From NCBI GenBank assembly GCA_937958995.1, contig CALGAP010000016.1, positions 1 to 64,000 of the forward strand: 64,000 bases of DNA. Reading direction: 5' to 3'. Made by a program: the position numbers and the translations under genes. The stretch comes from an uncultured Chitinophagaceae bacterium. GTDB taxonomy: Bacteria > Bacteroidota > Bacteroidia > Chitinophagales > Chitinophagaceae. Positions 26,190 to 32,606 of this stretch are shown in pieces. The notes beneath the pieces were generated by a model, which had not been told where the DNA came from, made no database searches, and saw only the letters and a program-made list of their open reading frames with translations. The number at the start of each line of letters is the position of its first letter. Positions within the stretch are counted from its first letter, which is position 1.

Positions 26190-26221
26190 TTTGTATTTTC
26201 CTCCATTTCGCCTTACCTTTG
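26190..26221 (+). promoter_or_regulatory. Strong Bacteroidota promoter of the queA leader RNA
   Basis: A TTTG (26190-26193) is followed after 20 bp by TACCTTTG (26214-26221), an exact match to the Bacteroidota -33/-7 consensus. Transcription should start near 26227, about 140 bp before queA. Confidence 0.75.
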
Positions 26222-26226
26222 CACGC

Positions 26227-26357
26227 TTGAAATCAAGCAAAACATGATGTCAAACCTGGTGCCGTAAGACCTCGTTTGTATCGGAATCCCCGATGTACCC
26301 GTTTCTTACCCCGCGCTGGTATCATGTGTAGTTCCATTTATTAAAACTATTTTTTAG
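26227..26357 (+). ncRNA. Structured RNA before queA (independent small RNA or attenuator)
   Basis: Directly after the promoter lies a rod-like fold. ACATGAT (26242-26248) pairs with ATCATGT (26321-26327), GTAAGA (26264-26269) pairs with TCTTAC (26304-26309), and ATCGG (26280-26284) pairs with CCGAT (26290-26294). These helices are separated by internal loops. A small hairpin, TAGTT/AACTA (26329-26333/26345-26349), is followed by six T residues and ends the unit 11 bp before the queA ATG. The length of about 130 nt and the rod shape with internal bubbles are compatible with a 6S-like RNA. Equally, it could be a transcription attenuator or riboswitch for queA. I do not recognise a known family. 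Confidence 0.6.
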
Positions 26358-26365
26358 CTCTACAG

Positions 26366-27415
26366 ATGAAACTTTCACAGTTCCGGTTCGATTTACCACT
26401 TAACCTTATTGCCCAACACCCTGCAAAAAAACGCGAAGATGCCCGCATGATGGTTGTTCACCGCCACACCGGCCAGATCGAGAACAAGCACTTCCGGGAT
26501 ATTATTGACTATTTCGACGACAAGGATGTTTTTGTAGTAAACAACACCAAGGTTTTTCCTGCACGCATGTATGGACGTAAGGAAAAAACCGGAGCCAAGA
26601 TTGAAGTATTTCTGCTGCGCGAACTGAACAAGCCCAACCGTCTTTGGGACGTGATTGTGGACCCCGCCCGCAAGATCCGCGTGGGCAATAAATTGTATTT
26701 CGGCGAAAACGATGAGCTAGTGGCCGAGGTAATCGACAATACTACCTCGCGCGGCCGTACCATCCGCTTCCTGTGGGACGGTACCGACGAAGAATTCCGC
26801 CAGATGCTGGAGTTCCTGGGCGAAACCCCGCTGCCGAAATATATCAAACGCAAACCCGAAGCCGAGGACAAAGAACGCTACCAGACCGTATACGCCAAAC
26901 ACGAAGGCGCCGTAGCCGCCCCCACCGCCGGTCTGCACTTCAGTATCGAATTAATCAAGCGACTTGAAATAAAAGGTATCCGCTTTGCCGAAGTGACCCT
27001 GCATACCGGTCTCGGCACTTTCCGACCCATCGAGGTGGAAGACCTGAGCAAGCATAAGATGGATGCCGAGTATTATAAGATTGACGAGACTGCCTGCAAG
27101 ATTGTGAACAAGGCTATCCAGGGCCATCACCGCATCTGCTCGGTGGGTACCACCACTATGCGGGCCATCGAGAGCTCGTACACAGCCGAAAAATTATTGA
27201 AACCTTCAGAAGGATGGACCAATATCTTCATCCATCCCCCCTACCAGTTTAACATCGCCGATGCACTGGTTACTAACCTGCACCTTCCCAAGACCAGCCT
27301 GCTGATCATGGTCTGCGCCTTCGCCGGCTACGACCTGGCTATGGAAGCCTACAGGAAGGCGATTAAGGATAAGTACAGGTTTTTCAGCTATGGTGATGCG
27401 ATGCTGATTCTTTAA
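26366..27415 (+). CDS. queA: S-adenosylmethionine:tRNA ribosyltransferase-isomerase QueA
   Basis: This 349-residue enzyme transfers and isomerises the ribose of S-adenosylmethionine onto preQ1 in tRNA, giving epoxyqueuosine. FDLPLNLIAQHPAKKREDAR, VNNTKVFPARMYGRK and GAVAAPTAGLHFS are family signatures, and VTLHTGLGTFRP completes the core. It starts 11 bp after the terminator-like end of a structured RNA, so it may be attenuated by that leader. queE, another queuosine-related gene, lies 21 kb away at 48521. A GC-rich palindrome follows the stop within 4 bp. Confidence 0.96.
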   Translation: MKLSQFRFDLPLNLIAQHPAKKREDARMMVVHRHTGQIENKHFRDIIDYFDDKDVFVVNNTKVFPARMYGRKEKTGAKIEVFLLRELNKPNRLWDVIVDPARKIRVGNKLYFGENDELVAEVIDNTTSRGRTIRFLWDGTDEEFRQMLEFLGETPLPKYIKRKPEAEDKERYQTVYAKHEGAVAAPTAGLHFSIELIKRLEIKGIRFAEVTLHTGLGTFRPIEVEDLSKHKMDAEYYKIDETACKIVNKAIQGHHRICSVGTTTMRAIESSYTAEKLLKPSEGWTNIFIHPPYQFNIADALVTNLHLPKTSLLIMVCAFAGYDLAMEAYRKAIKDKYRFFSYGDAMLIL

Positions 27416-27418
27416 GAA

Positions 27419-27518
27419 AGTTTCGGGTTCCGGGTTCGGGGGTTTCGGGTGGCTGCCGCGCTTTGTAATCGCTGCTTAGTTGTAAGAACCCGAGACACGA
27501 AACACGAAACTCGAAACT
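27419..27518. repeat. GC-rich GGGTTTCGGGT-type intergenic palindrome
   Basis: The left arm (27419-27450) is made of TTTCGGGTT-like units. The right arm (27488-27518) contains the inverse units CACGAAACACGAAACTCGAA. Pairing is imperfect, around a 37-nt loop. It fills the gap between queA and the glycosyltransferase. It is related to the copies inside waaA (11568), at 13098 and at 49145. Confidence 0.7.
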
Positions 27519-27522
27519 GTTC

Positions 27523-28653
27523 ATGAGTTCCTACAAAAAAATACGAATCCTGGAAACTATCCGCCAGGGCCAGATCGGCGGCGGGGAAAGTCATTTGCTC
27601 GACCTGGTTGAAAACCTCAACAAGGAGGTCTTTGAGCCGGTAGTGTTGTCGTTTACCGATGGTCCTATGGTAGAGCGGTTGCGGGGTATGGGCATCACTA
27701 CGCATGTTATTCATACCACAAAGCCTTTTGATTTTTTGAAGTGGAAGCAGGTAAAAAAACTGATAGAGTCGGAGCAGGTGCAACTGGTGCATGCACATGG
27801 CACCAGGGCGCATAGCAATGTGTCGTGGGCCGCGCGCAAACTGAAATTGCCCGTTGTATATACCGTTCACGGCTGGAGCTTTCACGATAACCAGCCATTT
27901 CCCCTGAAAAAATTGCGGGTGTTGGGTGAGAAGTATCTTACCAGCAAGGCAACCGTGAATATTTCGGTGTCGCAATCGGTGCACGATACGGGACTGAAAT
28001 ATTTCAGCAGTTATCAATCTGTGGTAATACCCAATGGAATCAATCAACAAAAATTCAATCCTTCCCGGTCATTTAAGGATATACGCGCTGAATTAGGCAT
28101 TCCCAACAATTCAATACTTGTTTTATTCATCGCACGATTTACCGAGCAGAAGCAGCCGCTCACTATGATCCGGGCTTTTGAAAAGGCCGCAGCGGCCAAT
28201 GACCGGCTGCGATTACTGATGGTAGGCGATGGTGAACTGAAAGCAGAAGCCGATGCGCTGGTAGCGCGCTCTGCGGTGAAGGAAAAAATTGTCATGCAAA
28301 CCTTCCGGCAGGATGTGCCTGATATTCTTGCTGCCGCTGATATGTATGTATTGCCTTCCTTGTGGGAGGGTCTGCCGCTTGGTCTGCTCGAAGCCATGGC
28401 AATGGGTAAGGCCGTGATTGCATCAAAAGCTGATGGCACCAAAGAAGTGATACAACCCAACATAAACGGCATTATGGTAAATGTGGAATCACTGGAAGCA
28501 GACGTTACCCATGCCATCGTGCAACTGGCCAGCGATGCTAACCTTCGCGCACGACTTGGCGAACAGGCAAGAGCCACCGTGACCAGCGGTTTCAGTGCCG
28601 CGGGAATGACGCGACAGGTGGAAGAAATTTATCTCCGGCTTGTTCAGCATTAA
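27523..28653 (+). CDS. Glycosyltransferase family 4 protein
   Basis: This is a 376-residue GT-B retaining glycosyltransferase. GQIGGGESHLLDLVENL in the N-terminal domain is the acceptor-side glycine loop. LFIARFTEQKQPLTMIRAF opens the donor domain. LPSLWEGLPLGLLEAMAMGK holds the ExxxxxxxE motif that binds the nucleotide sugar. It probably acts on a cell-surface glycan, but no other glycan gene is adjacent. The ATG follows the GC-rich palindrome by 4 bp. Confidence 0.92.
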   Translation: MSSYKKIRILETIRQGQIGGGESHLLDLVENLNKEVFEPVVLSFTDGPMVERLRGMGITTHVIHTTKPFDFLKWKQVKKLIESEQVQLVHAHGTRAHSNVSWAARKLKLPVVYTVHGWSFHDNQPFPLKKLRVLGEKYLTSKATVNISVSQSVHDTGLKYFSSYQSVVIPNGINQQKFNPSRSFKDIRAELGIPNNSILVLFIARFTEQKQPLTMIRAFEKAAAANDRLRLLMVGDGELKAEADALVARSAVKEKIVMQTFRQDVPDILAAADMYVLPSLWEGLPLGLLEAMAMGKAVIASKADGTKEVIQPNINGIMVNVESLEADVTHAIVQLASDANLRARLGEQARATVTSGFSAAGMTRQVEEIYLRLVQH

Positions 28654-28702
28654 TCATTTTTGTATCCCCATAATGCATAAATTAGATGACATTCTGCTAA
28701 AC

Positions 28703-29611
28703 ATGAAACAGCTTGTCTTCTTAACCCTGGCTGCGTTCTGCTGTTCGGCCGGCCTTGCTCAAACTGTCATCCCCCTGTATAAGGATCCTATCCCCAATTC
28801 AAAACCCAATACCGTACAGGAGAGATCTGTGACCGATGACAAAGGAATCACGCGCATTCACAGCGTAACCATACCCACGCTCACCGTTTTTCAACCTGAA
28901 AAAGAAAAAGCCAACGGCACCGCAGTCATTATTTGTCCCGGCGGCGGTTACCGCTATCTTGCCTTCAACCACGAAGGCACCGACGTTGCCAGGCGTTTTG
29001 TGGAAATGGGCGTAACGGCATTTGTGCTGAAATATCGATTGCCCAACGACTCAATTATGCTCAATAAAGAAATTGGCCCTGTGATGGATGCACAACGCGC
29101 TATTCAATTAGTGCGCGAGCGCGCAAAAGAATTTGGTATCAAAAAAGATCGGGTGGGTATAATGGGCTTCTCCGCCGGCGGACATCTTGCTTCCACTGCA
29201 GGCACGCATTTCAACAAACATTACTTACCGGGAAAAAAGAAAGGTAATCTCCGCCCCGACTTCATGATCCTGGTTTATCCAGTCATTAGTTTTGCCGATA
29301 GCATCGCTCACATGGGCTCCCGCAACCAGCTCCTGGGAAACAATCCCTCGGCCGAAAAAGTCAATGAATATTCCAACGAACTGCACATCAACAAAAAAAC
29401 GCCACCCACCTTTCTCGTCCACGCCGAAGACGACAAAACCGTTAAAGTTCAAAACATGCTCCACTTTGCGACCGCGCTTCAACACAGCAAAGTGCCCTTC
29501 GACTTCTATCTCTACGAACAAGGCGGCCACGGTTTCGGCATGTTCAACACCACCAGCGACGTAAAGTGGATGGACCTGGTGGAAAGGTGGATAGAGAATT
29601 TTGAATATTGA
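28703..29611 (+). CDS. Secreted alpha/beta hydrolase (BD-FAE-like esterase)
   Basis: This is an exported esterase of about 302 residues with a signal peptide (MKQLVFLTLAAFCCSAGLA, cut after Q). IICPGGGYRYLAF forms the oxyanion loop. GFSAGGHLAST contains the nucleophile Ser, and VHAEDDKTV and QGGHGFGMF supply the Asp and His of the triad. Related enzymes de-acetylate plant polysaccharides such as xylan. The frame is open to 28640, overlapping the glycosyltransferase, but the ATG at 28703 starts the signal peptide. The last codons (ENFEY and stop) lie in the left arm of a long palindrome. Confidence 0.9.
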   Translation: MKQLVFLTLAAFCCSAGLAQTVIPLYKDPIPNSKPNTVQERSVTDDKGITRIHSVTIPTLTVFQPEKEKANGTAVIICPGGGYRYLAFNHEGTDVARRFVEMGVTAFVLKYRLPNDSIMLNKEIGPVMDAQRAIQLVRERAKEFGIKKDRVGIMGFSAGGHLASTAGTHFNKHYLPGKKKGNLRPDFMILVYPVISFADSIAHMGSRNQLLGNNPSAEKVNEYSNELHINKKTPPTFLVHAEDDKTVKVQNMLHFATALQHSKVPFDFYLYEQGGHGFGMFNTTSDVKWMDLVERWIENFEY

Positions 29612-29695
29612 ATTTGAACAAGGAATTTGAATGTGAATGGAGGTTATTTATTCAAATTCAAATTCCTTGTTCAAATTCAATATTCAATATTCTCT
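29593..29695. repeat. Long AT-rich palindrome (GAATTTGAA family), also a likely two-way terminator
   Basis: Arms of 46 nt (29593-29638 and 29650-29695) pair with two mismatches around an 11-nt loop. They are built from GAATTTGAA/TTGAACAAGG units. The left arm contains the stop codon of the esterase, and the right arm overlaps the stop codon of the convergent gene. Related elements lie at 34689-34825, 37973-38071 and, degraded, at 31512-31568. A transcript from either side would fold into a very stable hairpin. Confidence 0.9.
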
Positions 29696-29990
29696 AGTAC
29701 TTCGGTATCTTCTTCTCTGTCTCCTCGGGTTCGTTGGCCGGCATGTTGATTTCCGGATCACGACCACCACCTTCTTTATCGTCCTGCTGGTTGCCTGTTG
29801 CTTCGGGTGATTTTTCCTCTACCGGCTCCTCGCTGGGCTGGCGCCGTGAGGGGTCCTGCTGACCCTGATCGCCTTGTTGCGATTGGTCATGTTTGCCTGA
29901 TTGACCCGAAGTGCCCGGCACTCCTTCGTTGAATTTTTCTTTAGACCGGTCAGTGTTTTGCTGTTGGTCTTTTTGATTTTGTTTATTCAT
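29694..29990 (-). CDS. Hydrophilic Gln/Asp-rich small protein
   Basis: This is a 98-residue, entirely hydrophilic protein with no membrane segment, rich in Gln, Glu, Pro, Asp and Gly. It starts MNKQNQKDQQQNTDRSKEKF and ends ETEKKIPKY. It is predicted to be disordered. Proteins of similar composition occur in many Bacteroidota, but no function is known. Its stop codon lies at the edge of the long AT-rich palindrome. It is a single gene; expression in stress is possible, but nothing in the sequence shows it. Confidence 0.65.
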   Translation of the reverse strand: MNKQNQKDQQQNTDRSKEKFNEGVPGTSGQSGKHDQSQQGDQGQQDPSRRQPSEEPVEEKSPEATGNQQDDKEGGGRDPEINMPANEPEETEKKIPKY

Positions 29991-30147
29991 AACAAGCGTT
30001 TTTTAGTTTTAAAAGAATGCAAATACTGCTTTCATGCTTATTGGTTAAAATACCATACCACCAGGCGAAAAAGCTGGAAACGAAGACGATGGAAAATCTA
30101 CTGTGCATAATATTCCACAGGGGAAGGCCAGGTGACAGGTTGCCCTC

Positions 30148-30540
30148 CTACACCTGCTGGCGCAGCAGCGATTGCAGCAAATCGCAGAGCTCAGAAAACC
30201 TGGCAGGTTTGGTGAAAAAGCGATCGGCACCAGCGCCGATGGCTTGCTGGCGGTCATCGGGGTGATTGCTGGTAGAGTAAACGATAACGGGAATTTTGCG
30301 CAGTGATTCTGATTTTTTGAATTCACTGAGAAATTGAATGCCGCTCATACGCGGCATGTTGAGGTCGAGGAAAATGTAGTCGGGAAGCTGATCGAGTGAT
30401 GACAGCATCTGCAGCGCTTCGCCGCCACTGTGCGCGGTCATCAGCATGATGGTTTCATCTACCTGCGACAGGGCAGATTTAAAGATTTCATGATCATCAA
30501 CATCATCGTCGATGAGAAATAGTAAGTGGTTCCGACGCAT
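30148..30540 (-). CDS. Single-domain response regulator
   Basis: This 130-residue protein is a stand-alone receiver domain. LIDDDVDDHEIF contains the acidic pocket, YIFLDLNMPRMSG the phospho-accepting Asp, VYSTSN the switch Ser/Thr, and FFTKPA the conserved Lys. There is no output domain, so it would act by protein contact, as in CheY or Rcp1-type relays. No histidine kinase is adjacent. The C terminus and the 30 bp beyond the stop include a small inverted repeat (GCCAGGTG and CACCTGCTGGC). Confidence 0.93.
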   Translation of the reverse strand: MRRNHLLFLIDDDVDDHEIFKSALSQVDETIMLMTAHSGGEALQMLSSLDQLPDYIFLDLNMPRMSGIQFLSEFKKSESLRKIPVIVYSTSNHPDDRQQAIGAGADRFFTKPARFSELCDLLQSLLRQQV

Positions 30541-30622
30541 TTAGCTTGTATTGTCGCTGGGAGGAGGCTAAACAACAAGATAGTCAATTTTTTCAATATC
30601 TTCATACAGAAAGTTTACGAGT

Positions 30623-31519
30623 ATGCACCGATACCGGGTCATCGCATTTTTTTCCATCATTTTTTTATTGTCGTCTTGCTCGCAACATATGACACTATCC
30701 AGCCTGCAACAACAGATTGAAGAAAGGTTATCGAAAGAAAAAGGCGTATTTGCTGTAGCCTTTAAAGACCTCACCACCGGCGAACAGATTATGATCAACG
30801 AACGCGAACGTTTTCATGCCGCCAGCACTATGAAAACGCCCGTAATGATAGAGGTCTTCAGGCAGGCCGAGGAAGGAAAATTTTCCCACGATGATTCAGT
30901 CATTATTAAAAATGAATTCAAAAGTATTGTTGACAGCAGTCTTTTTACCCTCTCGCCCGACGACGACAGTGAAAAGGAACTTTACCAACACGTTGGCGAG
31001 CCCCGTAAATTGTCGGCGCTGGTATATGATATGATCATTGTGAGCAGCAACCTGGCCACCAATATGGTGATTGAATTGGTAGATGCAAAAAACGTTACGC
31101 AAACCATGCGATCGCTCGGCGCCGACAGCATCCAGGTTTTACGCGGCGTGGAAGACAACAAAGCTTATCAAAAAGGTCTCAGCAACACCACCACTGCCCT
31201 CGATCTCGCCATCATTTTTGAAAAGATCGCAAAAGGCGAAGCAGTCAGCCCCCGGGCCTCCCAGGCCATGATAGATATCCTGCTCGATCAGCGATTCAAC
31301 GAAATCATCCCTGCACGTCTGCCCAAAGATGTGAAAGTAGCCCACAAGACCGGTGACATATACGGCGTACGCCACGACAGCGGCATCGTAATACTCCCCG
31401 ACGGAAGAAGATACGTATTGGTCCTGCTCTCAAAACAACTTGAAGACCCCGATGCCGGCATCAAAGCAATGGCAGAAGTCTCAGAAATGATCTATAAGTA
31501 TTCAGCTCAAAAGAATTGA
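30623..31519 (+). CDS. Class A beta-lactamase-like serine hydrolase lipoprotein
   Basis: This is a 298-residue lipoprotein with lipobox LLSSCS. FHAASTMKTPVM contains the SxxK nucleophile. IIVSSNLATN replaces the usual SDN motif with SSN, and VAHKTGDIYG carries KTG. An omega-loop-like RGVEDNKAYQKG has a Glu in a plausible E166 position, but not the usual Asn four residues later. The fold is that of class A beta-lactamases; whether it degrades beta-lactams or another substrate is open. The stop codon lies in the left arm of a degraded AT-rich palindrome. Confidence 0.85.
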   Translation: MHRYRVIAFFSIIFLLSSCSQHMTLSSLQQQIEERLSKEKGVFAVAFKDLTTGEQIMINERERFHAASTMKTPVMIEVFRQAEEGKFSHDDSVIIKNEFKSIVDSSLFTLSPDDDSEKELYQHVGEPRKLSALVYDMIIVSSNLATNMVIELVDAKNVTQTMRSLGADSIQVLRGVEDNKAYQKGLSNTTTALDLAIIFEKIAKGEAVSPRASQAMIDILLDQRFNEIIPARLPKDVKVAHKTGDIYGVRHDSGIVILPDGRRYVLVLLSKQLEDPDAGIKAMAEVSEMIYKYSAQKN

Positions 31520-31568
31520 ATATTGAATAAGAATGAACACCCCCATTCCCTGTTCAAATTCAAAATTC
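31512..31568. repeat. Degraded AT-rich palindrome (GAATTTGAA family)
   Basis: The left part, GAATTGAATATTGAATAAGA, and the right part, TGTTCAAATTCAAAATTC, resemble the arms of the long palindromes at 29593 and 34689, but they pair with gaps. The left part contains the stop codon of the beta-lactamase-like gene, as in the intact copies. Confidence 0.6.
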
Positions 31569-31582
31569 TACTCGCTGCCCGG

Positions 31583-31615
31583 CGAAAAGAAAAGGGACCG
31601 GTAGAAACCGGTCCC
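31583..31615 (-). terminator. Intrinsic terminator of the IS1595-like gene
   Basis: GGGACCGGT (31594-31602) pairs perfectly with ACCGGTCCC (31607-31615) around a 4-nt loop. On the minus strand the hairpin is followed by CTTTTCTTTTCGCC, so it would stop minus-strand transcription coming from 31740-32447. Confidence 0.75.
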
Positions 31616-31739
31616 GTGTCACATGAGAAAAATTCTATTACCGCAACTAACCTATACTATCCGGGGCATGTGTTGCGATACTAGGCTTATACAGGAAGTC
31701 CCCGGAAGATCTTTGATGATCTGTTTTCAATCATTCGTT

Positions 31740-32447
31740 TTACGTGCGCACAGCCTTTGAATAGTGTAATGGACGCTTGTTCAGGATATCAATAAGGATT
31801 TCGAACAGGTCGGCATCACGATAGTTGTACCTGAACTCAGTCTCCTTCACGTGCAGGTACAACGTGCTTCCGTTTAGTCCGCGGAATTTAATAAGCCGCG
31901 ATTTGAGCATCCCCCAGAAGAGGTCGATCTCGTCGAGCGGCGAGCGGTGGCGCACGCCATTGGACGCAGCATCGTTGATGCGCAATAACCGGATGTTGTT
32001 AAAATCGGCAATACCGCTATACAAATGCAAATGATGCTTCCTGATCAGTTCGGGATCAGCCGCAGCCTTTCCCTTGAACCAGTCGTACAACCAGGCAGTA
32101 TCTATATCACCAATCTTGTCGGTATATATAAAACTGTCTTTCTTGAAAATGCCGTACATCGCCTTGCGTAACGCGACGACATGACCGTTTCCGTTTGAAC
32201 TGATTGCTGTTCCGTTTTCGTGCGGAACAAAAGTCATCGTGCCATTGGTATGGCGCAGCGGATTTTTTTCTTCGCAAAACTTCGCAACATGCGTGCGGAT
32301 CAGCTTGAAGTAGGCATTAACGGTAATACGGCTAATGCCGGTAATGTTTGCTATTTGCGTAGCAGTAAGGTCTTCGCAAAACAATTTAAGCAGTTCCTTC
32401 ACCTTTCTCTCAGAAAGATGGGCACCTTTCAGGTATCTGTTTTTCAT
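31740..32447 (-). CDS. IS1595-family transposase-like protein, probably inactive
   Basis: This 235-residue protein has an N-terminal helix-turn-helix (LTATQIANITGISRITVNAY). Its C-terminal half resembles ISXO2/IS1595 transposases: LDEIDLFWGMLKSRLIKFRG followed by YLHVKETEFRYNYRD. The usual VDE(S/T)YFGG segment with the first catalytic Asp is missing, and the second Asp region reads HLHLYSGIADF instead of the expected TDxWxxY. The catalytic triad is therefore incomplete. I see no terminal inverted repeats or target duplication. It looks like a domesticated or dying transposase that may retain DNA binding. Confidence 0.75.
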   Translation of the reverse strand: MKNRYLKGAHLSERKVKELLKLFCEDLTATQIANITGISRITVNAYFKLIRTHVAKFCEEKNPLRHTNGTMTFVPHENGTAISSNGNGHVVALRKAMYGIFKKDSFIYTDKIGDIDTAWLYDWFKGKAAADPELIRKHHLHLYSGIADFNNIRLLRINDAASNGVRHRSPLDEIDLFWGMLKSRLIKFRGLNGSTLYLHVKETEFRYNYRDADLFEILIDILNKRPLHYSKAVRT

Positions 32448-32606
32448 GGCGGCTGGGTGGTTTGAAGTACGTAACTCTACGTAAATAAGACAATTTTTAT
32501 TTTAATACGCGTGTTAAAATTTTATAAGCGGCGAGAAAGGGGGATAGAAAGAATGTAAATAAAACCTACTTATCGAGTAGAGTGATAAGATAACAAAACT
32601 ATGACA

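Noticed and set aside
31616..32530. Complete IS1595 element around the transposase-like gene
   Set aside because: I looked for terminal inverted repeats and target duplications on both sides and found none convincing. The TTATC/GATAA hairpin at about 32568-32590 has no partner at the other end.
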